NCBI GenBank assembly: GCA_030267565.1 | Contig: BRXU01000014.1 | Location: 1,648,001 to 1,712,000 of the forward strand | Direction of reading: 5' to 3' | DNA length: 64,000 nt | Source: Pleodorina starrii | Lineage: Eukaryota; Chlorophyta; Chlorophyceae; Chlamydomonadales; Volvocaceae | Part shown: one piece after another, positions 43,819 through 56,849 of the stretch | Layout of the letters: every line of letters starts with the position of its first letter | How positions within the stretch are numbered: position 1 is the stretch's first letter | Notes under the pieces: generated by a model | What the model was told of the DNA's origin: nothing | Database searches by the model: none | Seen by the model: only the letters and a program-made list of their open reading frames with translations | Made by a program: the position numbers and the translations under genes

Positions 43819-43849
43819 TCCAATGAAGGGTACAGTACCCTTCATTGGA
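43819..43849 (+). other. Perfect 31-nt palindrome just after the GT31 stop
   Basis: TCCAATGAAGGGTAC, one central A, then its exact complement. It begins 17 bp after the TAG and would form a 15-bp hairpin in the 3' UTR. Confidence 0.92.
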
Positions 43850-44236
43850 CACGTGTGAGGTGCTTTGGAAAGGGGCGGGGTGCAACTGCGCGGCGGGGGT
43901 CCGGAAAGCGAAAATGGGTGATTCGGGATCTTGGCGCATCCGCAGGAGCCTGGAGCACGGATCGGCGGGGGCTGGTTTTGTGTTTTGTATGTGTAGGTTG
44001 GTGGAGAGGGGGGGGGAGGGGGCAGCCGCGGGGAACAAGGCGACTATCAATCGATCCAAATGGCAACCTTGGGGCTCCATTCAAGTTCCGCGGGGACGGC
44101 TTGGGCCGCACCCTTGTGCGGGGTGCGGTTAGGCTCTTAAGCAGCACGGAGAGCTGACCACCTCAGTAAGCGTCTCTGCCGCGACTGCCGGAAGATCACC
44201 TACCACGACCATGTACGGAAGGCTGTCAACCAATAC

Positions 44237-44241
44237 TGTAA
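44237..44241 (+). terminator. Candidate poly(A) signal TGTAA for the GT31 gene
   Basis: TGTAA is the usual polyadenylation signal of volvocine nuclear genes; this is the first plus-strand copy noticed after the stop codon, 435 bp downstream. Confidence 0.5.
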
Positions 44242-44384
44242 AATACATACAAATGCCGACGTTGCTGCCCGAGCAAGCCCATACGCGATTCGCAAAGTTC
44301 TTCTGGGTATATAAAATTTGGTTCCACATGTTGCGTGGTCATGTTCACTTATGAATAGCTGCCTAAGTGACCAAAGCTGCTGGG

Positions 44385-44740
44385 GCACATATAATGAACC
44401 GATATAAGGCCAAGCAGTTATGTGAATACCTTTTATGTGCGCGGGAACAGCGTTGGAGCATGCGTGCCGTACTATTTTCCGAAATAGTACGACCTGCAAG
44501 CGCACCGGTCCCTCACCATGATTCGGCACTCCCGAATGAGTTTCTCTGCTGCTGTGGCACATATAACGAACCGATACAAGGCCAAACAGTTATGTGAATA
44601 CCTTTTATGTGCGCGGGAACAGCGCTGGAGCATGCGCGCCGTACTATTTTCCGAAATAGTACGACCTGCAAGCGCACCGGTCCACCGGTCCCTCACCATG
44701 ATTCGGCACTCCCGAATGAGTTTCTCTGCCGGCTACTTCT
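44385..44740 (+). repeat. Tandem ~172-bp duplication with hairpins
   Basis: Unit 1 starts at 44385 and unit 2 at 44557 (GCACATATAAYGAACCGATA). Each contains CGTACTATTT-TCCG-AAATAGTACG, a perfect hairpin with 10-bp arms overlapping by one base, and the copies share most other positions. The second unit has an extra CACCGGTC. No coding role was seen. Confidence 0.85.
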
Positions 44741-45106
44741 GCATAAAGTCAACATGGATTTTGACAAGGCGCTGCTGCTTCTCGACAAGCATTGGCCGGC
44801 CGTGAATCCTCAGACAATTTATATTGTTGGGTCCGGCATTTCGTTTGATGCACCTGCTTTGACGAACGCTCGCTGAACATTCAGTGAACGTTCAGCGAAC
44901 AGTCACCAGTCGTTCACGTCGTGAACGGAAGCACCCGTGCTTTCCCTAAGTAGCGCAAATGTTGGAACCAACATAGGAGTTTTGGAGCTCCCGGTCGAGT
45001 GGCCCTCTCCACTCTGACGTGGAAATCTTACTCGAACGGTACTGCTCTACGGCTACATAACACAGATAAAACACCTTCTGCGTTTACTCTACCGTTATGT
45101 GCAAGT

Positions 45107-45973
45107 ATGGACTTTGACGTTGATGCACTCTTCTCCAATCAACAGTTCACCAAGCTTCTAGGCGAAGTTGTGAAGAAGCAAGTTACGTCTCTGGCGTTGT
45201 CGCAGATACGCAGTATTTGCAACCAGCTGCTATTTGTCGTGGAGGACACCTTCACGCCGTCAAGTAGCCGCGGCTTTTACTTGGCGCCCTCACCTCTGCA
45301 AGCTTTGGTGAAGGCGTGGCCTGGCAGCCTTAACCGGCTGGAAGCCTTTGCCCAACGGTACCCAGCCCTTGGTGGCTCGGTCGACGGTTTTTCGGCCAAC
45401 TGCAGACAGCTGCGGCACGACCGGAACCAGGAGCAGCACCCACCTGGGCCAGAGGACGTTCTACAAGAAATTCGTCTCCTCCGCGAAGAGATCGACTTGC
45501 CCTCGTTGTGTCAGCGGCAGCCTTTCCTGTACGGATTGTTCGTGAGTGCCGACGACTTCGTTTACGAGTTCCTTGCTGGGCCGCGCCTGGTGAAGCTCGC
45601 CCAAGTGGCGCTGCAGGAGTGCAAGAACCGGTTGTCCAATCACCCGGAGCGCAGCTGGACCTGGCAGAAGCCCGACAGCGAGAAGGCCGACAGGATTCGC
45701 CAATTTATCGACACAATTTTGCACGCTGTGCCGGACCTTGCTGAGGACGTGCCACACTTCGCTGCGTCAGCTGACGACGTCGCGGAGCAGGCGGTTCAAC
45801 TCGGACCAACCAAGCTTCAGTACGACCCGTTGGAGCTGCAGCGGCGTGTCACGCTGTGCAAGGAGCTGGGCATGTTCAGCGCCTCGGTGCAGGCAAGCTA
45901 TCCCTTCGCCTACAAGGTCGTCTCGCATCTCGACGTCCTTCTCAGCAGCGTTCCAAATAAGGCGCTACCCTAA
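45107..45973 (+). CDS. Intronless orphan protein, 288 aa
   Basis: The ATG at 45107 starts MDFDVDALFSNQQF; the frame is open further upstream but without ATG. The product is soluble and largely helical by composition, with charged segments (DVLQEIRLLREEID, DPLELQRRVTLCKELG). No signal peptide, membrane segment or known domain was recognised. Lacking introns and low-complexity runs, it differs from every other gene in the window, and codon use is less GC3-rich than in neighbours. This could mean a retrocopy, horizontally acquired gene or a piece of a mobile element. A short upstream ORF (44754-44876) also starts MDFD but is otherwise unlike it. Confidence 0.6.
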   Translation: MDFDVDALFSNQQFTKLLGEVVKKQVTSLALSQIRSICNQLLFVVEDTFTPSSSRGFYLAPSPLQALVKAWPGSLNRLEAFAQRYPALGGSVDGFSANCRQLRHDRNQEQHPPGPEDVLQEIRLLREEIDLPSLCQRQPFLYGLFVSADDFVYEFLAGPRLVKLAQVALQECKNRLSNHPERSWTWQKPDSEKADRIRQFIDTILHAVPDLAEDVPHFAASADDVAEQAVQLGPTKLQYDPLELQRRVTLCKELGMFSASVQASYPFAYKVVSHLDVLLSSVPNKALP

Positions 45974-47134
45974 GTATGCTGCTGCTGCTCCAATAGTCCG
46001 GGCAGCCTGTGTTCGTTTCTGTTTCGGCAGGGAGGAGGAGGCGTTCCAGGACTCGCTGTGATTAGCTGCGGCGGTATTGCTTGACTGTAGGAATATCTGC
46101 GACCTTGGTGTGAGGGTGGTGTGCCGGTTCGAAGAGCCGCAGGGACGGCTGGTAAGGTTGATTAGTATGGTAGTTATGGCAAACAACACAGCAGGGCGGC
46201 TCCGCAGCAGTGTGTCAGGGCTAGGTTGGCGAACGGTTGCGGCCAGCGCCTGTGCGTCTTGGCAGCCGGTGCGCGCTGCCGGCTTACGCGAGGGAGCGCG
46301 TGGTGCAAAGGCGCTCCTGCGATTGTCCTGTTGAGACGATTGTTCGGAAAGATTCAGTACCCTCCCGTCGTGATCGGATACGGCGCCCGTCTGTCGCGCC
46401 TGCCTTGAGAGGCCTTGAGGTCCCGCGCCCGCGTGGTCCTCTCCTTGCCTTCATCCTGGATGGTCGTAAGTAGGCCTTGAGCAGCAGGTCAGGATCTTAA
46501 GCACCAGTCCTTGAAAACGGCGGCTGGCTCTGTCGCTGTTTGCTTCAGCGTTCCGGTCTTACTCGCCCGCCCGCTCATCTGCAGTGTTGCAAGACAGATT
46601 ACGCTTCGGCGACTGCCGAAACATTTGGCCCAGGAACGCACAATTCGTTTCAGTGGCTGGGCTGGCGGCGTTTGGCGTATTGGGGGGCCAGGGGTGGCTC
46701 AAGGGGCAGGACGACGTTCTAGTGCACCGGCAGGAATTACTTCAATATTGTAAACTTGTCAAACGGATCAACCTCGTGTACAAGATCCTGTGCACCGACT
46801 TTACACCCGACGGCGGGCCCGGCTGTCTGAGAGCCCCGAAACCCCGACACCCCAGGTCTGTCCGCTGTCGTTCCGCTAAGTCGTTAGAGTCGTTAGCATG
46901 CTAACTACCCAGCACCAGCCCAAGGCCGCCAAGTCATTTATTACATGTTGCCTTCGCCCATAAACGTCTTCATCATGTTGATGTGCTGCCATTCTCTCAC
47001 TGGTTGAAACATCCAGCTGCAATTGTCTGGGCACTGCTCTGTTTTCTTCCCGTGGCACTGAGCTTATTTGTTTATTTCATTTGCAATCTCGAGTATGAAC
47101 ACAATTTACTCAGGTTTTACCAAAACCTACGAAG
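45974..47134. other. Intergenic upstream of REV3
   Basis: No further gene recognised. A TGTAA lies near 46749 and could end the orphan transcript. The REV3 5' UTR and promoter must lie here, but no core element was identified. Confidence 0.5.
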
Positions 47135-50100
47135 ATGAGCACGCAAGAGAGACAGGCGGTTGCTTCGTCTGTTCCTTTTATGATTCGGATTGTCAGCATC
47201 GACTATTATATGGCTCCGCCAATACCACATATCGACTATTGCTTTTCGTCGCTGGAGGGCACGACTGTGGACCTTGTGCCTGTCATCCGCATCTTTGGCG
47301 CCACGCCGGCCGGCCAGAAAGCCTGCCTTCACGTTCATCGAGTAAGTAGCAGCCGAACTTCGGATGTGCAAGAAGCGTTCGGCGTTTCCCGCGCAGAACG
47401 TGCTGTGCTGCGCGCTGCACATGCTGCGCCCCTTTGCCATAAAGATGTCTGCAAACACCGCTGCACAGCGCGTTTCAGGGGAAAGGGCAATGCATTCTTT
47501 CAGTGCATCTCAACCTCCCTGTTATTTCAGGAGGGCCTGGTGAGTGGTGATATTACGCGCCCTACCGCAGGCCTTTCCCTACTTTTACGTGCCCTACGAC
47601 GACAGCATGCCGTCGACGCCGCAAGAAGGTCAGCAGGCAGCACAGAAAGACCCCTGGGCCAACCATTTCATGTGGAACAGCACTTCGCATGGAATTTTGC
47701 TCGCATTCCCATCCGTGCTGCTGCGGGCGTGCTGCGACAGCCGCACGCGGGTTTGCTTTCATGCGCCGAAGCACACGGTCACATCGTACCCGCCTTGCTC
47801 TTGGCCGAAACACGGCATCGGGGCGTCAGTCGAGCGCCCGAGCCATCCAATGCAATCCAATATCCAATCCTCTCTCCGGAAGTGAAACCGTTGATGCCGC
47901 ATGAACAGTGCCGCCGCGTGTCTCGCCACGCACGATCATTCCCCACCGCCACCACCGCAACCTCCGGCCTCGGGGCCTTCCTCTCTCCTGCAGCTAACCT
48001 TTGCCTTAGGCGGATGGCATTGGCCATCGAGACCGCCGTGAGGGCGAGCGCCATGCCTGGGCAGCACCAACAGCAACACCCGCAGCAAGATGGACGCGCG
48101 GGCGCCGCCGGTGGTGGCGGTGATGGCGGCGGCGGCGCTTCCGTCGCCAAACAGCGTCAGGTGGTCCACGCGCTGCAGCTGGTGCGCGGCAAGCCCTTTT
48201 ACGGCTACCATGTGGACGAGCAGCTGTACATCAAGGTCGTGCTGTGAGTACGGCAGGCGACGCGAGTGGCTACCGTATCCGAAAGAGGGCAGGAAGCACC
48301 GCAAATCGACGAGCAGCGAGATCATGCAACGGAAGGGCGACTGTCTAGGCTTCTGCGGGAGCCGACTGGCTGTCGTCAACAAGGCGCTAGAAAGGGGCGA
48401 TTTGCCGTTGAGCGCCGCGCCTGTGGTTGGTTGGATCGACGGGTGGTTGGTTGAATCGACGGGTGGTTGGTTGAATCTCGACGCGTTTGCTGAATTGCGT
48501 CTCTGAAAGGGCGACAGTTATGCAGCGGCGGAGGGCCCTAGCCGGGCCACCCAGGGCCGGGAACACAGGGTATGGGTACGGCGTTCGCTCCCCTGCCTGC
48601 AGCTGCCTGCTGCCAACTGATACCAACTGGTCAACTGCCTCTGCTGCTGCTGCTGCTGGGTGCTGGGTGCGGGTGCCGCCGCTGCTCCCCGTCCCTCCCT
48701 CCCTCCCTCTCCCTCGCAGCTACAACCCGCAGGACGTGTCCCGTGTCTCCCACATGTTGGCGGGTGGGGCCATCCTGGGCATCAGGATGCAGCCGCACGA
48801 GAGCCACCTGCCCTTCCTGCTGCAGTTCAAGGTGGGGTGGGAACGGAGGGGAACGAGAGGGGAACGGAGGGGAACAAGGGGAACGGAGGGGAACGGAGGG
48901 AAACGGAGGGGAGAGAGTGGAACGAGAATCGAACCGTGCGCGGCGCGTCCGTCCGTCCGTCCCTGCATGTGCACACGCCTGCCCGCAGATCGACTTCAAC
49001 CTGCTCGGAATGGGTCTGCTCAGACTCGATCGGGTGATCTTCCGGGGGGAGCTGCCGGCGAGGGCGCGGCCGCCGGCGCCGGGCTGGGAGCACCTGTACG
49101 ACACGTACGGCGTGGAACAAGAAGAGGAGGACGCGACGGCGGCGGCGGGGGAGATGGAGGGCGGCCGGTGGTGGTACGCTGCCGGCGCCGCGGCGCGTGG
49201 CGACAGCGGCAGCGGAACCGCGGCGGCGGCGGCGGCGGCGGCAGCGGGCCTCGTACAGACGCCGCCGGACCGTAGGGCGCTGGAGGCGGCGGCGGCCGCC
49301 GCCGCAGCGGCAGCGACAGCGGCGGCAGTGGCATCGCAGGGCGTCAGTCAGTCGACTCCCGGGGGCGGCGGCGGGTACGGCGGCGGTGGCGGTGGCGAGG
49401 GCGGGGAGGGCGGCAGCTTGGGCAGTAGTCTACGTCAGGAGCTGCAGCGGCGGGTGGAGGGGATGTTGTGGACTCGCCACACGACGCCGGCCGAGTGGAC
49501 GTGGGCGGGAGTGGTGCTGCCGAGCCGTGTGAGGTGAGGTTGGTGGGGGGTGGGCGGATGGGGCTGCGCCGGGGGGGTGGGTGCGGAGAGGGAGAGCGAG
49601 TCCTGGGAGTGAGAGTTAACCGTAATCTGATAATCTGAAGGGGTCTTATCCACGTATAGGCCGTATAGGCCGTATAGGCCGTATATGCCGTATAGGCCGT
49701 ATACGGTAGGTTGGGGAACCAGGTCAATGGTGTCCAATTTGTCCATTTTTGCAACCTCCATCCTGCCTCCATGCTACAATCTCCATGATTACGGCCGCCG
49801 CCATGAAAGAAGCACACAACATATCCTGCGCCCCCAAGCCTTAACAACCCTCAGTCTTCTTTGGCTTCTCAGTGTCTCTGGTACCGCGTGGCACGCACTG
49901 GCACCAGTAGCCGGGTGCTACCGTAACTCGGGTAACCAACCACTCGCGACGATCCACCGTTGCGGCTGCAGGCCCCCCAAGCGCCAGACCACATGCCTGC
50001 TGGAAGCTGACGCCGTGGTGCACGACATCGCCAACCGCCGGGAGGTACGGGACGCCGTACTGTCGTACTGATGCCGCTGCTCGTCCCCCCATCCCGAGCC

Positions 50101-53100
50101 CCTCCCTGCCTCTCTTCGCCACCTCCTGTCTCCCCGGGGGCACACTCCCGACGCACCCGAACCCCCCTGCAGTGCGGCTCCTCCTCTTCCTCCTCCTCCC
50201 CCTCATCCCCAACACCCCGACCCCGACCCCGACCCCTCCTGCCGCCAGGCTGTTCGCACCCGACTTGAGGCCGCCAGCCCCTCCCAGCAGCTCCTGGTGA
50301 GCCTGGTGCCCATGTGGGAGGAGGAGCGGGTGCGGGGGGGCGGAGTGCTGCCGGAGAGGCCGCCCTCACCCCCGCGCACACCCGGGCCGCTGTGCTCCGC
50401 CGTGGAGGCGGTGCGACAGGAGTACAGGGTGAGGCAGTGGGGGCAGTGAGGCAGTGGGGGCAGTGAGGGAGGCAGTGGGGGCAGTGAGGCAGTGGGGGCA
50501 GTGAGGGAGGGCGTGAGTGGGGCAGGGGTACAGAGGGAGGCAGTGAGTGGGGGCAGTGGGGGAGGGCGGAGGGGAGCGGGCAAGGGCAAAGGGTGGTCGA
50601 CGGCAGCCGCGACGTGGTGTCAGCTGTGACGAGGCGTGTCGCTTGGGGCTGTGGTTTCGAGGGTTGGTGAGGGTTGGTGGGGACTGAGGGGTGTGGTCTG
50701 TGAAGCGCCGATACGGTACGACTGCCAACTGCTCCACACAGGCCGTGGCCGAGCATCATGTGCAGCTTTTGGACGAGCGACGGAGGCGGGAAGAACAGGA
50801 AGCTGGCGCCGCCGCCGCCGCCGCAGAAGGTCCTGGCATCGTCGCCGCCGAAGGCGGCGCCGCCGCGGCCGCGGCCGCTACGGCGGCGGTTGCGGCGGCG
50901 GCTGGGGAGGGTGACGAGCAGCGGGCGGCGGAGGCTGCGGGAGGCGGAGGCGGAAGGGGCGGCGGTGGCGGTGGCGGCCCTGCTGGGGGGTCTCCAGCGG
51001 AGCCGTTCTTCCGTTTCGTCCCGACGAGGGAAGGAGCGAGCCCTGATGGAGTCATCCAGCCGCGGCACCAGCAGCAGCCCCAGCAGCTACAACAGCAGCA
51101 GCAGCAGCAGCCACAACAGTCCCAGCCCCAGCCCCAGCAACAGCATCAGGCGCTCCCGCAGCAGCATATGGAGCGTCAAGCAACAACGGAGCAGCCGCAA
51201 GCTGCGGCGCCGGCGGCTGACGGAAGCCGTGACGTCGCCGCTGCCGCCGCCGTCACGCCGCCTCCCTGGCGCGGTTTCGGCGCCGCCGCCAGCCACGGGC
51301 TTGCCGCCGCTGACGGCGCCGGCGCCGGCGTCGGCGGCGTGGGTGAGCCAGTGCGCGGCATTGACGCCCTCACGCCAGTCCTCATGACGCCGTACGACAC
51401 GCCCGTACTCCCCGGCGCCGGCGGCGGTGCCGGCCCAGTGCTCACACCCGTTTTGATGACGCCGTACGACACCCCGATCTTTGGTGGCCGCGGTGACGGT
51501 GACGGCGGCGGCGGCGGCGGTGGCGTTGTTCCGCAGGTAACGCCGCTCCCATCGCAGGTAGCGCTGCCGCCGCAACCGCCGCCACCGTCAGCGGCGGGCA
51601 CCGACCGCCGCGCCCCTCGCGTTGCGCTGCTGGTGGCTTCCCAGGCCGCCAACCTGACCGTGTTCACGGGCCGCGACGGCGGCAGTGCGTCCCAGGAGGT
51701 CGGCGGCGGCGGCGGTGGCGGCGTCTCCGGGACGAACGACCCGCACGCCGCCAGCCAAGACTTCGTTGGGGGCGGCGCGGCCGTCGGAGCGAACCGCGGG
51801 TCACTTTCGGGTCTTGGCCGGACGCCCTTTGGCTCCCAGGGCCTGCCCGGCAGCCAGCGGCGGCAGCAGCAGCCTTCGGGTGCGACGCCACCGCCGCCGC
51901 CGCCGCCATCGTTGTTGCCGCCTGGCTTGCCGCGCCCGTCGCAGTCGGGGAACCCGATGCTGACGCCGACGCTGACGCCGCCGCCAGCTGCGTACGGCAG
52001 CCAGGCTGATCGCACCGTACTGAACGGCGGCCTCGGCGGCGGCGGCGGAATGGCTGTGGAGTTTTTGGCGTCGCAGCTGCACCCGACGGCGGCGGCGGCG
52101 TCGCGACGCACCAGATCCCGGTCGTACAGCCAACCGCCTGGCGGTGGCGCCGCTGGCGCTGCGGCGGCGGCGGCGGCGGGAGGAACCGCCACGGCGCTGT
52201 TTGCCACGCCGTTCCCGCTGCGACGCCGGCAATCACAGCCGCTGCCGACGCCCTTCTCCCAGCCTCCGTCGCAGGAGCCGAAGGCAGCGGCGGCGGCGGC
52301 GGCGACGGCAGCGCCCGGCTCTATAGGCCTCAGCGCCGACGGCTTCTCCCCGAACTTCAGTGCGGGCGGCGGGGCCGCCGCCGCCACCGCCGCCGGCGCC
52401 GACCGAGACGGCTTGGGCGCTAATCTGTACGATGACGCGGATCTAGATGCCACGCAGGACGATGTAGAGGATTTCGATCTGGATCTCGAGCTGGATCTGG
52501 ATCCAGCGCGGCTGGTGGATACGCAGGCGCTTGAGCAGGTGGAGCGGGAGCGGCGGCAGCGGCGGCGGCGGCGCCGTCAGGAGCGGCAGCGGCGGCGGCG
52601 GCAGCTGAGCGAGGCCCTGGAACGCACGGCCTCGCAGCTGGCGGGCTCCGGTTCGGGGCTCGGGGAAGGGCCAGGGCCAGGGGCGGAGCTGCCGCCGACC
52701 CGTGGGTCGGCAGGGCAGCGGTCGCGACCCGGCGGGGCTGCCGACGGCGGCGACGGCGACGGCAGTGAAACCGACCTGCCCAGCGGCGTCGATTCGGGTA
52801 GCGCCAGCGGCAACGGCGACGGCGATGTGGATTCCGGATCCGAGTACGATCCGCTATTGGAACTGGCGGAGGAGGCGGAGGCGGAGGCGCTTGCGAGTGA
52901 GGTGGAGGTGGAGAGGCAGCAGGAGGGAGGCGGTTGCGGTGATGGCAGCCCTGACGTGGACGACAGCTGCGGTGGAGGGAGTGGAGGTGGTGAGGACGGC
53001 GGCGGTGGCGGTGGTGGTGGTGGCGCCGGCGGCGGTGGTGGTGGTACTTCGATGGGCGCCAGTGACGGCGAAGCTGACCTCGGAGGCATCCCGCCGCCAC

Positions 53101-56100
53101 CCCGCGCTGCTTCGCCGTTTCCAAAGACGAGCGTTATAGATATCGAAGATCTGGCGCCGCAAGCGCCTCGTGTTGGCGGCGGAGGCGGAGGAAGAGGTGG
53201 GGGTGGAGGCGGAGGAAGAGGTGGGGGTGGAGGTGGAGGCGGCGGTGGGGGCAAGGTTGGGCAAGGCGACGGCTCAACGCACCGCAACGCCTCCGCACCG
53301 AGTCATGACGTATCGACGCCTCAGCACGACGATGCCGTACATGCTGCCCCCCGGGAACATGGCCAGACGGTTTTGGAGCGGCCAGGCGCCGCCTTGCTTG
53401 TGCCGTACACCACCTTCTCGCCGCCGCCGGCGGCGGTGACGGCGGCGGCGGTGATGGCGGCGGCGGTGACGGCGGCGGCAGCTGATGGCGACCATGACGA
53501 GGAGGCGGATGGCTTAATGGTCCCGGAGTCGCCTCTTGGGCCCGATGACGTCGACGACAACGACGTCGGCGGCGACGGCGGCGTCAGCGGCGCCCGCTCT
53601 GACGTCGGCATCGACGCGGACGCTGGCGCCAGCGCTGGTGCAATTGCGAATGAAAGGTCGTTGTTCGTTGACCGTTGGGCAGGGGACGAGCTGCATGACC
53701 CGGGTGGCGAGCACGATGGCTCGGCCGTTTCTGGTTTCGGGGCCGACGGCGCCGGAGGTTGGCGCGGCGGCGGTGCCGTCACGAGCGCGGCGGCGGCGGC
53801 GGCCGAGATGGCTCTGGCGGCGGCGGCGGCGCCAGGAACCAGTGCTGTGGCTGATGCATGCGGAGGAGGTTTCGGAGCTGAAGCTGGGGTCCCACCGGTC
53901 GGTGGCGCGGCTGCAACAGAACCGCAGGGCGCTGGCGGCGGCGGCGGCGCTTTGCGGCAGGGAGAGGAACCCGACCCCATCACGGATGCGGAATCCGACG
54001 GAGAGTACAATGATGCGCATGGCGACGGCCGTACGGCCAAGCGACGCCGGACGGACGCTGGCGCCTGGGGCGCCGCCGCCGCCGCCGTTGGCTGCACGCC
54101 ACCGCCGCGTCGCCGCGGCGGCGGCGGCGTGCGGCTGAGCCCCAGCTCTGGCGGCGGCGGCGGCGGTGGCCGTAGGCCACGTCACGTCCTACACTCGCCG
54201 TACACATCCTTCTCGCCGTCTGGCATGCAGCTCGGCTCGCCGCCCACGGCGGCGGCGCGGCTGGCCGGTCGCGCGAACCCACTGCCCTTGTCCCCCTCTC
54301 AGGCCGCTCGAGTGGCGTCCCCGCCGCCGCACACACCGCCACCGCCGCCGCCGGCCGCCGCGGCGCTCGATTTCGACGCTGGTTTCGCTGATGACGGCGG
54401 CGGCGGCGGAGCTTGGGGCAGCCCCACGCCCCTGCTCATGCCTCCCGTTGAGACGGCCTGGCAGCGGTATCTCCAACAGCAGCAGCCACATCCACATGCG
54501 CATTCGCATCCCCAGCCCCTGCAGCAGCACCAGCAGCAGCACCAGCACCAGCAGCCGCAGGAAGGGCCACAGGGTCAGGGTCAGGGCCGGGCAGTCCCCG
54601 AGGGCCAGGTCCGTGAGCTGGGGCCGGGGCCTCCTGCCCGACTGGACCGCATACCGCAATCCGACGGAGGGCAGGACGAGGACGAGGATGGCGACGGTGG
54701 CGACGGCGGCGACGGCGACGGCCGTCGACGCCGCGGCGGCGTCGGCGGCAGCGGCGGCGGCGCGTTCGCGACTTCTCAGCCCGTCGACGTCGCTGGGCGC
54801 CGCCGGCGCACCGCATCCGCCGCTGCGCAAGCCTCAGTCCTCCCGCCGAAATCGCATGCGGAGCCGGCGACGCTGCCGCTTGTCAGCGTCGCCGCCGCCG
54901 CCGCTGCGGCTCCGCAGATGCGGCGTGTGGTTTCGGGGTTGTTCCGCCCAGGCACCAGGCGGACCGGCCAGGCTGCCGTGCGGCCGTCGGCTGGGGCGGC
55001 GGCGGCGCCGCCACCCGCGCCGTTGCAGCCGGGCAGTACGGCGACGGCGCCGTCGCAGCGGCACAACGGGGAGCTTCCCTGGCTGGTGTCGCCTCCCTGG
55101 GGCTCCACGCCCTCATCCCCACCCGCATCCACACCCAACAGCGTCTCGCCCAACCTCATGCCCACCCCCCTGGACGATGCGCCCACAGCCACACCCACAC
55201 CCGCACCCACACCCGCGCCGGAAGCTGCCCACCTTGCCCACCCGCCGGCCCCTGCACCGTCTCAGCTGGCGGCCGCTGATGGTGGAGTCGGGTTTCCCGG
55301 CGGTGAGGCAGCGTCGGCGGCGGCAGCGGCGGTGACTGCAGTAGCGATAGCTGAGCCGTTGAGGGGTGAAGGGGCTGCGGCATTGTGCGCGCAGGAAGGC
55401 GTGGCAACAGCGGCGACGGCGCCGCCGCCGCCGCCGCCACCGCCGCTGGCATCGCCGTCGCTGCTGACGCAGGCAGCTGGGGTCCTTCTTCCCGCATCAC
55501 CGTTGTGGGCGGTCCTCTTCGATGATGACTTCGCCGACGGCGGCGGCGGCGATGGCGGCGGTGAAGAGCGCAGTGCGGACGACCGCGGCGGCAGTAGCTG
55601 CGCTGGCGACGGCGACGGTGACAGCGACGGTGACGGTGACGATTGCATTGAGCCCCGAGGCACCGGCGGAGTTGCTCGAGCTCGTGGGTCACCGGATCAG
55701 CCGCTGCCGCTGCCGCTGCCGCTGCCGCTGCCGCTGCCGCTTTCCCCCGCGGCAGGCCCGCCGCCGCCGCCACGGGCGGCGTCCGGCGCCGCCGACGCTG
55801 CCGTACCCTTCAGCCCGCTGCTGCCAGCCTTCATCCTGCCGCCGCCGCTGTCGCCGCCGTCCGCGTCGCCACCGACCGAGAGGACGGCGGCGACGCGAAT
55901 CGAAGCGACGGCTGCGGGCGCCGCCGCCACCGCAACGGGCACCACCGCCGCCGCTGACGTTGTGGTCTTCGCCGCTGCCGTAACCAGCCCTGCCGCTGAG
56001 GCCACCACAGACGACACCGCTCATCCTGGCACGGCTGCTGCTGCTGCTGCGTCGGAGCTGAAGACTCAGTCCCTTCTCTGGCCTGACTCACCGCGCGATC

Positions 56101-56806
56101 CGTGCGCCAGGATTCGGCCCTCCCGCACTGGCTCCGCCGCTGTCGGGGCTGCAGGCGCAGGTGGTGCAGGCGCAATACGCACGGCTGGCGCGGCGGGGGC
56201 ACCGCACGGTGACGCAGCAGACACGGCAATGGCCGACGCAGCGGGCGCAGCGGGCGCAGCGGGCGCAGCTTCAGCAGCTGCTGGTGCGGCGGCGGCGGCG
56301 GTGGACGTGGCAGCTGTGGCAAGCATTGGCCGCAGCAGCCCTGCCCGGGGCCGGAGCGTTTCCGATGCCGGCGGCAGCGGCGGCGGCGGCGGCGGTGACG
56401 GCGGCTGGGAGGGAGGTGTTGGGGGCTCGCCGCCCGACGCATACCCGCCCACACAGCCCATCACCGGCGTCGGAGGGTCTCCGCCGGGCCCCTTCGCTGA
56501 TGACGATGATGACTTTCCCGCGACGCTGCCGCTGCCGACAACGGTCCCAGTCGTCAGCCGCCAGCCAGGGGCCGGCCATGACCCATGGGTCTCCGCTGCT
56601 GCGGGTGCAGGTGCGGGTGCCATTGGCCGCGGCATCGATACGGCTGATTGCGGTGGTAGCCATAGCCGCAGCTGCGACAGCAACTTGAGGCCGGGGCCCG
56701 GGCTGAGGGCTGGGGTGGGAACCCACCCTGCCGGTGGCTCCGCTGCAGCGAGGCCGGGAGATGTGGTTTCGGAGCTGGGCGCCTCGCTGCCACCCACTCA
56801 GGTGCT

Positions 56807-56849
<43 letters not shown>

